In this document: piece after piece, positions 39,101-46,360 of the stretch
Numbering within the stretch: position 1 is the first letter of the stretch
Layout of the letters: each line of letters opens with the position of its first letter
The notes under the pieces: model-generated
The model's input: only the letters and a program-made list of their open reading frames with translations
Told to the model about the DNA's origin: nothing
The model's database searches: none
DNA from: Trogon surrucura
Taxonomy: Eukaryota; Chordata; Aves; Trogoniformes; Trogonidae
Assembly (NCBI GenBank): GCA_020746105.1
Contig: CM036658.1
Span: forward strand, 34,093,004 to 34,157,003
DNA: 64,000 nucleotides
Reading direction: 5' to 3'
Made by a program: the position numbers and the translations under genes

Positions 39101-42100
39101 TTGCACAGTGTTGTTGCCTGTCTGACGCTAAGGAGACTGGAAAGTTGGGAACACCATCCTTATCTCCTGTCAGCATGTGAGGAGTCTTTCTCCACTCCTC
39201 TTCTCAATGTGTGGGGTCACTGGTGAGAGCTGGGAGGCACAAGGAATGCTTCAGAGGGACCAGCAGGGGTAAAAGATCCAGGGCAAGGGAGAGGATGTTG
39301 AGAGGCCAGGATTGCTACGAAGAAAGAATAGATTGAGAGGAACGATGGACACCTTAATGGGGAAAAAAAACTAGAGGTAGAAGAGTGACGGGGAAAAGTG
39401 CATTGGAGGCATATGAAGAAAAACAGGATTAAACAGGGTTAGAATGAAGAAGAGCACCAGAGCGTAATTTCAGTCTACAACTGTTGGTAGGCATCCCTGT
39501 GTCCAGACATAGGAATTACTTCCTATCTGAGGGAAGAGCAGTGTTTGGGAAGGAACTAATGTGGGTCTGATAGTTTCTGTATGCCTTGTGTTTCAGTGCA
39601 GAGCTGCAGAAGTCAGTGCCTGGGCAACCCACTGTCAACGATATTGTCCAGGCTGTCCTGAAGGAGTGTCGGAAAGAGAACCTAAAGTATAAGATGGTGG
39701 CGTTGCGCTGTGCTGGTGGGGTCCTGCAGGCAACAAAGGAAGACCGGTTCCAGGAGCTGGCAGATATCATCTTTCCCATGATAAAGAAGGTGACAGCTTC
39801 TCGAGTTTTCCCTCTTTCAAAGCAAAACACCCGAGTGGTGACAGTCCAGCTGATGCTGGACGCACACCAGACTTTGCCCAGCAGTCTGCTGATGTGAGGA
39901 TTACCCCACACTCAGCTAGATCCTTGGTGGGTCTGAGTACCAGACCGCTGGTGAGCTCCGGGTGGGTTGTACCTGTGCTGCCCAGATTGAATTATCCCAG
40001 CCTGTGGTGTCCAGCACTGGCCCGATACAGTGTTAAAAGTGAATTCCTGCCTGCTCTGCAGGCGGCAAGAAACTCCTAGGAAGCTGCGTAGGCTCCTTGT
40101 GTTTAGTATCCACAGTGCAAGCAGGACTGGTGCAGCACAGGCAGATGTTCGGACACAGGGCTGTGGAGCCTGCTATGTGCTGCTACAGGCTGCCGATAGC
40201 GCCGGAGCTTCTGGTGGCCAAGCGGGCCTGTGCCCCACCCATATGGAGGCACTGACTGGGTACAAGGACCGGTGTGCACGGGCTGCCGGGGAAGACTGAG
40301 TTGCTCTGAAGTGTGTGGCTAGCCTGCCCTCATCCTTCTGTCGATCATACATTCCCCCCATGGCCTCCACAGAACTCTTTTGAGAGCATGGGCACGGGTT
40401 TACCAAAGCATGATGAAGAGGACGAGGACATGAAGGAGAAGGAGATGCAGATGGAGTCCCTGATCTGTGCTTTCGAGACCCTGGGCAAAGCCTGGCCGAG
40501 GAGCCGAGAGACACAGTGTAAGTCAGCTAATAGTGTGCAAAGCAGACTTTGTTGGCTCAGACTGTTTCCTCTTACCATGAAAAGGGGGAAGAGATCATGC
40601 TGGGTTTGGGGAGGCTTTTGAGGAGGTGCAGGACCTTACTGCCTGCAGCTTGCAAGGTCTTCAGTGAGAAAGCTGCCGCAACAGCTTTCCCACAAGAGTA
40701 GCCCATCCTTGAGGAAATCCCTTCAATATTCTCTTAAATTCACTTTACCCAGCTTTTCTGAGTTTGTGGGCACATACAGGATGCCTGAGGGGGCTTGCCT
40801 AATCAAAAGCAGCCTAATTCTGCTGCTCACATTTACATTTCCATCAAAGCTGCTACAAGGCAGAGGAACTGAGTGTATCTGAAAAAAACAAACAGGTTGC
40901 TTATGTTAGCATGCCAGAATGTGTAATGCAGCTGTTTATCTTCCAGCGTTTGTTAATGAGAGTGCAGGTGTGGTGAATATTTTCAGTGTGCTGACTTGGT
41001 CATATGCAGTGACAAGCTTGATGTCAGTTGGAGAGGAGCACGAGGAACACCTGGGAGACAGAACAGGAAGTGTTTCCTTCTGCCTTTCACTGTAGTAACA
41101 CAGTGACATCCTTATTTTTCTGTAGGTTGCTATCGCAGGGAGTTCTGCAAGTTAATGTGTGACCGCCTGAAACTCAGCACATGGAAAGTGCAGCTTGGAG
41201 TGCTACAGGCCATGAATGCCTACTTTCAAGGGTAATCTCCTTTCTGCAATCCACTTTGATATTTCTTTTCTTTCTTGCTTCGAACTGCTTCATGAAAGTG
41301 AGGTTGACACTTGGAGGAAGCTGGAGCAGATTTCTGTCCCAGTGATGTAGGATGTCTGACTGGGTTTTTGCCTTTGACAGGCTAATGCTGTTTGATGAAG
41401 AACACTCAGACCCTGTGGCTTTGACAGAAATACTGTTGGAAACTTCTTCATCTATCACCCATTCTTTAGGTAAATGGACTTTTTCCTGGTTTGTGGTTGA
41501 TGATGAGTGGCTTGTTAATACATTCCACCTCTGAGGGTTGACTGGTAGGGGGAGTGCAGAGTAATCGTCAGCTGTAAGAGATAACATTTTGCCCTTGCTC
41601 GCACTGCGCTGTGCTAAGTTTGATGTTGCAATAGCTGTTCCAGCCAGTACTGTGCAGGGTGCTGTGCACAGGGAGGTAAATTCCTCTGGTGCAAGAGAGC
41701 TTTGAAGGGGAAGGGAGAGGCAGACAGCAGACTCTCTGCAACCTCTCAGGAGTGCAAATCGGAACAGTAGTAATTTTCTCCCTGCAGAAGATGGACCCCA
41801 CATACTCAAACTATTGATGACTTAATGAAACACAAGTTTTTCTCCTCTGTAGTTCAGTTTTCTTGAATATACGCATTGGAGAGACCCTAAATTTTCTCAG
41901 CCAGCATGAAGCTCCAAGGCTTTGAGGCAGTTTGTGCTCTCCCTGAGAATGCTGCCGTGGAGATATAAGCACCTACCCTATGTAATGCTGACAGTCATGG
42001 GGCTGTTTATTACTTCAGTAGTGTTCCCACTAGTCCTGTGACAGTGATAGTGCCCCATGCGTCTTCATACCTGCACGTGTTTCTTCTTTCTGCTCTGTGT

Positions 42101-43591
42101 AAAGGCAGCACCTACTTAAGAGCTAGCTACCAATCCAGAGACCTCTTCGGGGAAAGCTGCTTTTAACTGTCAGTCTTCCTGGAATGAAACTTGTAACACA
42201 AGTTTTTAGCTCAGGAGACCAAATACCATTTGGATGGTTTCTTGACACTGCAACTCAGCAGAAGAAACAGTCTGTTACCCTGCAGCCATGCCAGCATCGC
42301 TCCCTTTCAACGTATGTAAGGAATGGTAGCACTGTACTAATTGCAGAGGTGGCTCACAAGGCTCAGTCAACCTGTCAACGTGTAGTTGGTCACTTTCTGC
42401 CACTCAGATGTGTCCTAACTGGGGAGCACTGCTGACAGCCAGAAGGAGCTGGGTGAGCTCTGCTAACAAAAACAATCTGGAGACCACAGTGGTGACTGTG
42501 TGCCTTTGGTTCTTAATGTAGTTGGTTGGTTGTTTTTGTTTTTGGTTTTTTAATCTCTTTAGAAAACAAAAGCTACACGTCCATAAGAACAGAAGCTTTG
42601 TCTGTGATACAACTGCTGCTCACCAAACTGCAAGGTGAGACTTTTTGCTTGCTACCTGGGAGAGCCATTGTTTGGTAAAGAAGGCACCTGGGTGCATGGC
42701 CTGGGCCCTGGAGAGGTGGTGTTCAGCACTGAGCAATGTCGGGGCAGTGGGAGTTCTGTGCTTGGTGACTGGTGATACTTGGAGAGGGCTTGAAGTAACT
42801 GTGGATAAAGTCAACGTCTAAGGGACTTTTGGATACTCCTTGGGTGAGGAAAGTGTCTGGCAGGGAGGGCCTCAGGCAGAGTGCCCAGGCCTGTCAGATT
42901 GTGCCTTACATGCAAGCTCCACAGAGGGGAGAGCTCCTGTTAGTGCAGACGACTAATTTTTACCCTTTCAGTGCCAATTTTATTTCCTCATTGTTAATTT
43001 AGGATTTAAGCCTTGCAGAATTTACTTTAGAGAGTGAGTCTACATAGGTCTCAAGACCATAAATGTCGTCGTTTCCTGTAGCAGATGTTTCCTTTGGAGT
43101 TCTGCTATGAGCTTCATGTTTCCTTATTCTAGCAAAAATCTTCTTACACTGCCTGAACCAGTTGTGAAGTGGGAGGAGGCCTTTGGTTCTTTGGGCCCTT
43201 GTTTTCTCAACGTTACAAGCTGAGACAATCAAGCCTCATCTAAACAGGCATGACACCCTGTGCAGGAGGCAGCACATGCACCTGAGTGTCCAGTTGAATT
43301 TGCCTCCTCCTGGAAGAGCAGTATGGACTGCGAGTGAAATGTTGAAGCAGTTGCTCTTTCAGCCTCTCTGAGGATGGAGACAACTTCTTCGGGTTTTTTG
43401 GCATTCGGTAATTCATGTCTGGTGTCTGTCTGTCTTTATTTATCTACACAGAAACTCAGCAGTGGGAAAGCCTGACACCAGAGGGCAGAGAGCACCTCAT
43501 CCGTTCATTGTCTACAATGGCATCAGATAGCAGACCTGAGCTGCAAGAGAAGGCATTTATATTGAAGAAAACACTTGAAAATCTTGACTAA
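570..43591 (+). CDS. ECPAS: ECPAS (Ecm29), 3' part of gene, 38 coding exons
   Basis: The product is the large HEAT-repeat adaptor Ecm29, which binds the 26S proteasome, couples it to membranes and motors, and takes part in proteasome quality control (known for the family). Exons: 570-619, 1171-1237, 1344-1466, 3172-3275, 4334-4457, 6466-6546, 7277-7505, 8041-8132, 9880-10014, 12099-12264, 12658-12830, 13313-13414, 14866-14989, 15946-16091, 17184-17238, 17922-18036, 18947-19012, 19258-19375, 22316-22483, 23329-23408, 24227-24332, 25588-25635, 28671-28792, 29891-30041, 30946-31011, 33131-33220, 33721-33787, 35038-35129, 35231-35297, 35535-35726, 38303-38511, 39000-39043, 39597-39789, 40373-40517, 41126-41231, 41381-41469, 42563-42634, 43452-43591. 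The total is 4,317 nt, giving 1,438 aa plus TAA. Every junction keeps phase, and all introns are GT-AG except one GC-AG. Recognition rests on recall of the human protein, for example [30 protein letters not shown] and [13 protein letters not shown]. The human protein is about 1,845 aa, so the 5' part lies outside. No internal stop or frameshift was seen, so the gene appears intact. Confidence 0.96.
1171..1237 (+). CDS. ECPAS: ECPAS exon 2
   Basis: Encodes [20 protein letters not shown] and then CK. The first base completes the serine codon begun in the previous exon. Acceptor TTTCAG, donor GTGGGT. Confidence 0.93.
1344..1466 (+). CDS. ECPAS: ECPAS exon 3
   Basis: Forty-one whole codons, beginning [16 protein letters not shown] and ending VASYLIK. 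Acceptor GCTGCAG, donor GTATTT. The open frame runs on past the donor, but homology stops at LIK. Confidence 0.95.
3172..3275 (+). CDS. ECPAS: ECPAS exon 4
   Basis: Begins [17 protein letters not shown] and ends LLLLAAGD plus two bases of a proline codon. Acceptor CTTTAAG, donor GTAAGT-like (GTAAGTTG). A HEAT-type helical segment of Ecm29. Confidence 0.95.
3298..3425 (+). repeat. AT-rich ATGTATAC-type low-complexity tract
   Basis: Alternating purine-pyrimidine phrases such as ATGTATGTATATGTATAC and ATGCATGCAGCGTATTCATG. It lies just after ECPAS exon 4 and is a worn simple repeat. Confidence 0.7.
4334..4457 (+). CDS. ECPAS: ECPAS exon 5
   Basis: Begins with one base completing proline, then [15 protein letters not shown], and ends [10 protein letters not shown]. 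Acceptor TGAAAG is weak in pyrimidines next to the AG; donor GTACAG. Confidence 0.92.
6466..6546 (+). CDS. ECPAS: ECPAS exon 6
   Basis: Twenty-seven whole codons, [14 protein letters not shown] through NPATFGE. Acceptor TGTTTAG, donor GTAATT. Confidence 0.95.
7277..7505 (+). CDS. ECPAS: ECPAS exon 7
   Basis: The largest exon in the window. It begins [16 protein letters not shown] and ends [12 protein letters not shown] plus one base. A serine run (residues [10 protein letters not shown]) forms a low-complexity loop that varies between species. Acceptor ACTTAG, donor GTAAGA. Confidence 0.96.
8041..8132 (+). CDS. ECPAS: ECPAS exon 8
   Basis: Two bases complete a glycine codon, then [17 protein letters not shown] through DKMDWIK. 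Acceptor CCGTTTAG, donor GTATGT. Confidence 0.95.
8325..8378 (+). mobile_element. CR1 3' terminus remnant
   Basis: TTTCTTAAAGGTCTTTCCAAC followed by ATTCTATGATTCTGTG, the CR1 terminal units. Only about 50 bp is left, in the ECPAS intron 8133-9879. Confidence 0.7.
9880..10014 (+). CDS. ECPAS: ECPAS exon 9
   Basis: Forty-five codons, [17 protein letters not shown] through KMTKDNH. Acceptor CTCGCAG, donor GTAACT. Confidence 0.95.
12099..12264 (+). CDS. ECPAS: ECPAS exon 10
   Basis: Begins [20 protein letters not shown] and ends LIKSTTETI plus one base of glycine. Acceptor TCCGTAG, donor GTAACT. The middle part ([12 protein letters not shown]) is poorly conserved relative to the human protein as recalled. 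Confidence 0.94.
12658..12830 (+). CDS. ECPAS: ECPAS exon 11, ends at a GC donor
   Basis: Begins with a glycine split codon and [20 protein letters not shown], and ends IPSSKETNK. Acceptor CCGATAG. The exon must end at AATAAG because the next exon starts MKERAIQT. The following bases are GCAAGA, so the intron has a GC donor with an otherwise strong consensus. Confidence 0.93.
12831..13312 (+). other. ECPAS: GC-AG intron of ECPAS
   Basis: The donor is AATAAG/GCAAGA and the acceptor TATTTAAG. No GT nearby gives an in-phase join to MKERAIQT with the expected KETNK before it. GC donors are a known minor class with strong flanking consensus, which this site has. Confidence 0.85.
13313..13414 (+). 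CDS. ECPAS: ECPAS exon 12
   Basis: Thirty-four codons, [18 protein letters not shown] through GLMDSVE. Acceptor TATTTAAG, donor GTGAGG. Confidence 0.95.
13634..13690 (-). mobile_element. CR1 3' terminus remnant, antisense
   Basis: AGTCATAGAACAGTTCTGGT and TGGAAGAGACCTTCAAGA resemble the complement of a CR1 tail. It is short and worn, in the ECPAS intron 13415-14865. Confidence 0.6.
14866..14989 (+). CDS. ECPAS: ECPAS exon 13
   Basis: [18 protein letters not shown] through EEEYIPPP plus one base. Acceptor TTTTTCAG, donor GTATGC. Confidence 0.95.
15946..16091 (+). CDS. ECPAS: ECPAS exon 14
   Basis: Starts with a split aspartate, then [18 protein letters not shown], and ends [10 protein letters not shown]. 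Acceptor TCATACAG after a long pyrimidine tract, donor GTAAGA. Confidence 0.95.
17184..17238 (+). CDS. ECPAS: ECPAS exon 15
   Basis: Short exon, [18 protein letters not shown] plus one base. Acceptor TCTTACAG, donor GTAAGT. Confidence 0.93.
17922..18036 (+). CDS. ECPAS: ECPAS exon 16
   Basis: Begins with a split glutamate, [17 protein letters not shown], and ends VDTLMTGK plus two bases of arginine. Acceptor TCTTGCAG, donor GTACAG. Confidence 0.95.
18947..19012 (+). CDS. ECPAS: ECPAS exon 17
   Basis: Encodes [20 protein letters not shown] and then D plus two bases of glycine. Acceptor TGCTAG, donor GTAAGT. Confidence 0.93.
19258..19375 (+). CDS. ECPAS: ECPAS exon 18
   Basis: [20 protein letters not shown] through HAMWNSRK. 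Acceptor ACAAAG is purine-rich next to the AG; donor GTAATT. The boundary is fixed by phase with the exons on both sides. Confidence 0.93.
19535..20426 (-). mobile_element. solo LTR of the same family, copy B, antisense in ECPAS
   Basis: The plus strand starts TGTCGTAGTTTGAACC and ends with CCCCCCGTTACCAAAAATCC, CGGCCAGACCCAAACCTATCA. That end is the complement of the start of copies A and C (TGGCCAGATTTTGGTGGCGGGGGG). It is about 890 bp, more diverged than copies A and C, with no clear target-site duplication, in the intron 19376-22315. Confidence 0.75.
21398..21776 (-). mobile_element. solo LTR of a different endogenous retrovirus, antisense
   Basis: On the minus strand it starts TGTCATTCTAACACAGCG, has a TATA-like CCTATATGCAAAGG, then GTATAATAAAGCAGCC (poly(A) signal) and a U5-like end GTGTCCGTCTCTACAACGACA. 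The U3-R-U5 order and about 380 bp size fit a compact retroviral LTR. No primer-binding site or internal genes are next to it, so it appears to be solo. Target-site duplications were not found. Confidence 0.68.
22316..22483 (+). CDS. ECPAS: ECPAS exon 19
   Basis: Fifty-six codons, [17 protein letters not shown] through ALVTDKSM. Acceptor TTTTCAG, donor GTGAGT. Highly similar to the human segment as recalled. Confidence 0.96.
23329..23408 (+). CDS. ECPAS: ECPAS exon 20
   Basis: [17 protein letters not shown] through WRIRES plus two bases. Acceptor AATTATAG after a T-rich tract, donor GTATTG. Confidence 0.94.
24122..24180 (+). repeat. TG/TA microsatellite
   Basis: GTGTACATATGTGTGTATGTG followed by about 17 TA units. 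It ends 46 bp before ECPAS exon 21, within the region where branch point and pyrimidine tract lie. Confidence 0.92.
24227..24332 (+). CDS. ECPAS: ECPAS exon 21
   Basis: Begins with a split serine, [17 protein letters not shown], and ends FRVQDDIK. Acceptor TGTTGCAG lies 46 bp after a TG/TA microsatellite; donor GTAATG. Confidence 0.95.
25588..25635 (+). CDS. ECPAS: ECPAS exon 22
   Basis: A 48 bp exon of 16 whole codons, [16 protein letters not shown]. Acceptor TTTTTTAG, donor GTAAGA. Confidence 0.94.
26150..28544 (+). mobile_element. CR1 LINE, 5'-truncated, 2.4 kb, nearly open ORF2
   Basis: A non-LTR retrotransposon of the CR1 family in an ECPAS intron, in the same orientation as the gene. 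An open frame (26104-28206, of which about the first 15 codons look like flanking sequence) covers the last part of the endonuclease ([12 protein letters not shown]) and the whole reverse transcriptase. RT marks are YLDISKAFD (Asp at residue 436 of that frame), [10 protein letters not shown], and the catalytic FADD (residues 522-525). The C-terminal part shifts frame near 28190 and continues as [16 protein letters not shown] to 28465. The element ends with two ATTCTGTG units (28529-28544), the CR1 signature. It is truncated at the 5' end, so it could not move on its own. Confidence 0.95.
28180..28206 (+). pseudogene. frameshift in the CR1 ORF2 C-terminus
   Basis: The frame reads LFSLEESEG then stop. 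The second CR1 copy (37780-37805) has about four more bases here and reads on as [12 protein letters not shown] short deletion of about 4 bp therefore explains the early stop. Confidence 0.7.
28671..28792 (+). CDS. ECPAS: ECPAS exon 23
   Basis: [18 protein letters not shown] through AEVRSL plus two bases. Acceptor GTCCCCAG, donor GTTAGT. It lies 126 bp downstream of the end of an intronic CR1. Confidence 0.95.
29891..30041 (+). CDS. ECPAS: ECPAS exon 24
   Basis: Begins with a split serine, [18 protein letters not shown], and ends [10 protein letters not shown]. Acceptor CTTTCCAG, donor GTAAGT. Confidence 0.96.
30686..30720 (+). repeat. pyrimidine tract, T runs broken by C
   Basis: Three runs of eight to nine T separated by single C, in the ECPAS intron before exon 25. 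Not next to an acceptor. Confidence 0.75.
30946..31011 (+). CDS. ECPAS: ECPAS exon 25
   Basis: Twenty-two codons, [18 protein letters not shown] and then TINM. Acceptor TTATTTAG, donor GTAAGT. Confidence 0.94.
33131..33220 (+). CDS. ECPAS: ECPAS exon 26
   Basis: Thirty codons, [18 protein letters not shown] through GVGLGTK. Acceptor TTCGTTAG, donor GTATGT. Confidence 0.95.
33721..33787 (+). CDS. ECPAS: ECPAS exon 27
   Basis: [18 protein letters not shown] and then TPYS plus one base. Acceptor TCTTCCAG, donor GTAAGG. Confidence 0.95.
33976..34375 (-). mobile_element. CR1 fragment, antisense, 0.4 kb
   Basis: The plus strand begins ATCATAAAATCATTATG and GTTTGGAAAAGACC, the reverse of a CR1 tail. 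The minus strand encodes [14 protein letters not shown] and [14 protein letters not shown], the CR1 ORF2 C-terminus. It lies in the ECPAS intron 33788-35037. Confidence 0.88.
34763..34945 (-). mobile_element. CR1 fragment, antisense, other subfamily
   Basis: Starts TTCATAGAATGTGTTGGGCTGG and runs through CATCAAGCCTGACCTTGAAT and CACCACCTCTCTGAGCAACC, a familiar CR1 3' region. It differs from the neighbour at 33976, so two insertions lie close together in one intron. Confidence 0.8.
35038..35129 (+). CDS. ECPAS: ECPAS exon 28
   Basis: Begins with a split glycine, [20 protein letters not shown], and ends MGHLVR. Acceptor TCCAACAG, donor GTGAGT. Confidence 0.95.
35231..35297 (+). CDS. ECPAS: ECPAS exon 29
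   Basis: [20 protein letters not shown] and then KE plus one base. Acceptor TGTTACAG, donor GTATGT. Confidence 0.95.
35535..35726 (+). CDS. ECPAS: ECPAS exon 30
   Basis: Begins with a split glutamate, [19 protein letters not shown], and ends TEVWQENVP plus one base. Acceptor CTTTCAG, donor GTAAGT. Confidence 0.96.
35750..36546 (-). mobile_element. probable worn LTR block, antisense
   Basis: The plus strand ends TGGTTCTGTTCTAGCTCAGAG and CAGGACA, which resembles the complement of a common avian LTR start (TGTCCTGGTTTGGGCTGGGA type). Inside are GAATGTGACATATATGGAAT and GGTCAGATTTGGGTCACCTGT, phrases I associate with that family. Edges are approximate. It sits just after exon 30. Confidence 0.5.
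37371..38140 (+). mobile_element. CR1 LINE, 3' 0.77 kb copy
   Basis: Starts in the RT C-terminal part ([15 protein letters not shown]) and runs to an ATTATGTG terminal unit at 38131. It is nearly the same as the corresponding part of the copy at 27778-28544 over hundreds of bases. A stop after VEHLPY breaks its frame. It lies in the ECPAS intron 35727-38302, in sense orientation. Confidence 0.93.
38303..38511 (+). CDS. ECPAS: ECPAS exon 31
   Basis: Begins with a split glycine, [20 protein letters not shown], and ends LPGRTWTGK. Acceptor CTCATAG, donor GTAAAA. It lies about 160 bp after the second CR1. Confidence 0.96.
39000..39043 (+). CDS. ECPAS: ECPAS exon 32
   Basis: The smallest exon, [14 protein letters not shown] plus two bases. 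Acceptor ATTGCAG, donor GTAAGT. Confidence 0.94.
39597..39789 (+). CDS. ECPAS: ECPAS exon 33
   Basis: One base completes asparagine, then [20 protein letters not shown], ending [10 protein letters not shown]. Acceptor GTTTCAG, donor GTGACA. The open frame continues past the donor but homology stops at IKK. Confidence 0.94.
40373..40517 (+). CDS. ECPAS: ECPAS exon 34
   Basis: Begins [19 protein letters not shown], an acidic, poorly conserved linker, then [17 protein letters not shown] and RETQ plus one base. Acceptor CTCCACAG, donor GTAAGT. Confidence 0.93.
41126..41231 (+). CDS. ECPAS: ECPAS exon 35
   Basis: Begins with a split cysteine, [20 protein letters not shown], and ends MNAYFQ plus two bases. 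Acceptor TTCTGTAG, donor GTAATC. Confidence 0.94.
41381..41469 (+). CDS. ECPAS: ECPAS exon 36
   Basis: One base completes glycine, then [20 protein letters not shown] and TSSSITHSL plus one base. Acceptor TTTGACAG, donor GTAAAT. Confidence 0.94.
42563..42634 (+). CDS. ECPAS: ECPAS exon 37
   Basis: Begins with a split glutamate, [20 protein letters not shown] and KLQ plus one base. Acceptor TCTTTAG, donor GTGAGA. Confidence 0.94.
43452..43591 (+). CDS. ECPAS: ECPAS last coding exon
   Basis: Begins with a split glutamate, [20 protein letters not shown], and ends LKKTLENLD followed by TAA at 43589-43591. The human protein ends LKKTLENLE by recall, so this is the natural C-terminus. Acceptor CTACACAG. 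Confidence 0.96.
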
Positions 43592-43704
43592 GTTGTAAAA
43601 AACAAACTACAAAGTGCCATGTAAAACAAAAACAAGAGTGCAGTGGTCTGAAAACTGAGTGGGAAAATGAAGATTATTCTGTAGCATGCATCGTTCCTGG
43701 CCTA

Positions 43705-43710
43705 AATAAA
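43705..43710 (+). promoter_or_regulatory. proximal poly(A) signal of ECPAS
   Basis: AATAAA about 115 bp after the stop codon. It would give a very short 3'UTR if used. Confidence 0.45.
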
Positions 43711-44907
43711 AAAACATGCCTTAAATTCTTTTCCCCTTTAATGTTATTTTTACTCTTATAAGCTGATGGCTAGTTGGGTTCTTTTCAGTAAATACCTCTT
43801 AACAGTCTGCCCTAGAATGTTTGTAAGTGTGCAGCATAAAAATGTTGAGGGCAAAATACTTTTTTTTCTTTAAATCGGCAAAAGAATGTTACTCAGATCC
43901 CCTTTGTCCTTCAAAGAATTCTTGAAAAACCACCAGCACAGGAAGTGGAAAACTTATTTGATTTTCACTTATGTCATGTGTGGAGCTCTGTTACCTGGTG
44001 TCTAAACAGTAAAGCTCCGGGACTCTGCAGTAGAGCTAGTGTTTGTTATCCGTAACAAATGAAGTGCTTCCCCCGATGAAGGCCGTGCTAAACTCCCTTG
44101 GCTTCCCAGGGGCAGGGTTTCATCTGACACCCACCTCTGCTTCTCCTGCTTGCTCCTTCCTCCCTTGCAGTCCGTTGTCCGTGAGTTACGAAAGGCAGAG
44201 TACTGTTACCTTCGCTCCTTCCTCCTTCTCTGACCTCAGCATGGACTGACCGAGACTATGCCTTCCCTGGCTAGCAACCTCGGCCTCCCAAACTTTAAAT
44301 GAGAAGTTTTTTCTCCTCAAAGGATGCACAAGAGAGCACTTTACTGAGCTGTGTGGGACAAAGTTGGGCCTAGTTGGTGCCCGGGTGGAACACTGCTCTT
44401 CTCAAAATTGTTTTGCATGGACACTGCTCAGCTGCAGAAAAAAAAATAGAAAAAACAGTCTTTTCTAGGTATGTTTTTGAAGAGTGTTCGAAGTTTGCAA
44501 TGACAAGTTTTTTTAATAGTGGTGATGTTTTATTCCCTTCCTGTTCGTAACCCTGTTCTTGCTTTGGAAACCTGTAACAATTTAGACTTGTCGATATTTG
44601 TAAGAAACTGAATCATCTGTCATTTCTTAGCAGCCCAAGTCATGCTGGTTTCTAGCAAATACTTTTTAATTTGCACTTAAGAAGAAAGATTGTGTCTGCA
44701 TTACTGTGGAGTAAAATTGCTATATGATGATGTGGCCATGCTGCCTGTCTTTTTTTTTTCTCTTTTTTTCTTTTTTTGCCCTCCTGAGATAAAAGACAAA
44801 CCTGACCACTATAGCAACAGATTTTTAATAGTGTAAAGTTAGCACTGCACCGTAATCTGACCAGTATGTGTACAGCTTTTTGGGGATAAATGCTTTGCTG
44901 ATGGTGA

Positions 44908-44913
44908 AATAAA
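44908..44913 (+). promoter_or_regulatory. middle poly(A) signal of ECPAS
   Basis: AATAAA about 1.3 kb after the stop codon, followed by GTGTGGGC. A plausible alternative end. Confidence 0.45.
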
Positions 44914-45475
44914 ATCATTAGTGTGGGCACTATCATGTCCATGGCTTTCAGCATAGAAAGGCTTGTTTCTTTTCTTAAAGTCTGCAGCTCCTTTCAGATT
45001 CGACCTGTTAGGGAGAGGGTTGCTCAGATGTCACGTTTCCTCCATCCCCATTTACTCAGAATCAGGTATGCAGTACCTACTTTTCCCTCAGGTGCCATTT
45101 CCCATTCAGTGTTTTCCGGTACTGTAACACTTTGTCTGACTTGCTCTCCACAGGAAGGGAGGAATGCAATTTGTGCACAACTGGTAAGAAAACGTCAGCA
45201 AGGAGTGGGTGGAGCTGTCCCACCGTGGCTCTCCTGTAGCAGAAACCTCAGCGAGCACTATTGCATTGTACACTAGAACTGGTCAGTGGGCAACTCCTTG
45301 GTGCTGGGAGCTGGTGCTATAATGTTTTGATTTACACCTTGTTGCAGGGAGCTGCTCTTTGTTTACGTGTAGTCTGAACTATTGAGCACAGTGTACATTT
45401 TGAAATTTTACTGGGCAAATCACTTTGCAGTATCTTTGAAAACTTGCTTACCATGACATGTAGTGTCATGAGTGC

Positions 45476-45478
<3 letters not shown>

Positions 45479-45506
<28 letters not shown>
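45479..45506 (+). repeat. (TTTTG)n microsatellite
   Basis: About five TTTTG units in the ECPAS 3'UTR. Confidence 0.85.
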
Positions 45507-45507
<1 letters not shown>

Positions 45508-46004
45508 GTATTAGATGATGAATATTACCAGTGATGCTTTGCTGTAGCAGTTCATTGTCTGACTTGGGTTTTTTTCGTATTGGTGAGTGACAGTAACAGA
45601 AAAGCAAGAGCCTCCACATCTCTGGTAATGTGAGTTTTCATTGTGGACTGGAGTATTCAGAGGCAATGCCTGATATGGTCAAATGACCGTAAGTAGAATA
45701 ACTGTAATCGTTGTCAATAGCAACCTGAATTTCTCTATTGGGGATTTAGATTAGAGGGAAGAGCGTATTCTAGGAACTCTACAAACAGCTGGATTAACAG
45801 CTCTGGCCGAGAGTGTTAGGAAGGTTAGAGATGGTATAATGCGTTCTGAATCACAAAGCAATATGTCTTTCTCGTGATTACAGAACAGATTCAGAGCTCC
45901 TCTCTAAAGCATGTGCCTATACACAAAACCTACCTGTACAAAAGTTAATTCAGTCAGAGGCTTGATTTCTACCCCCCTCACATTTGTAAACTTAACAGGA
46001 TTAA

Positions 46005-46029
46005 ACATAAATAAATAAATAAATAAATA
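46005..46029 (+). repeat. (AAAT)n microsatellite
   Basis: About six ATAA units in the ECPAS 3'UTR. The overlapping AATAAA strings here could be read as poly(A) signals, but are more simply a repeat. Confidence 0.85.
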
Positions 46030-46331
46030 GATGTGGCCTTCCTAGAGTTTTTCCTCTAAAAGTGATTGCACTATGTAAAACACACTGTACTTTGCCCAGC
46101 GCGGGCATTTCTTGTGCTGCTGCAATGCTTTGTATACCTGGAGTGCAGTGCGCAGACATGGCTCTAGCACTCACATTCTGACCTACAAGCTGTTGCTTAA
46201 ATGGATGTATATTAAGAAAAGTTTTCTAATGTTGCAAGATCTCCATCAAATTCACTGCAATCTGTACTGTCGAAGTATGTCAATGGTCTGACTGAAAGAA
46301 AACCCTCTTGCTTACCAAAAAGGTAAAATTA

Positions 46332-46337
46332 AATAAA
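46332..46337 (+). promoter_or_regulatory. distal poly(A) signal of ECPAS
   Basis: AATAAA followed within 45 bp by a GT-rich stretch (GTGACTGGTCGTG then GTTTTTGTTT), the usual downstream element. It is the best candidate for the end of the long transcript. Confidence 0.55.
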
Positions 46338-46360
46338 AGCTGCATGACCTGTTCTTCAGA

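Larger units (their letters stand above)
38512..43451 (+). other. ECPAS introns with nothing recognised, last part
   Basis: Introns 38512-38999, 39044-39596, 39790-40372, 40518-41125, 41470-42562 and 42635-43451. They are GC-richer than earlier introns. No repeat or RNA gene was recognised. Open frames here run over from exons or are chance. Confidence 0.55.
43592..46360 (+). other. ECPAS: ECPAS 3' untranslated region
   Basis: This stretch follows the stop codon and has no coding homology. It is mostly unique AT-rich sequence with a (TTTTG)n run near 45479-45506 and an (AAAT)n run near 46007-46030. At least three AATAAA signals lie in it, so short and long mRNA forms are likely. The end near 46,360 is inferred from the last AATAAA and the GT-rich stretch after it. 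Confidence 0.65.

Noticed and set aside
41174..41809. A 211-codon minus-strand frame opposite ECPAS exons 35 and 36
   Set aside because: It is antisense to two confirmed exons and their intron, with no recognisable domain.
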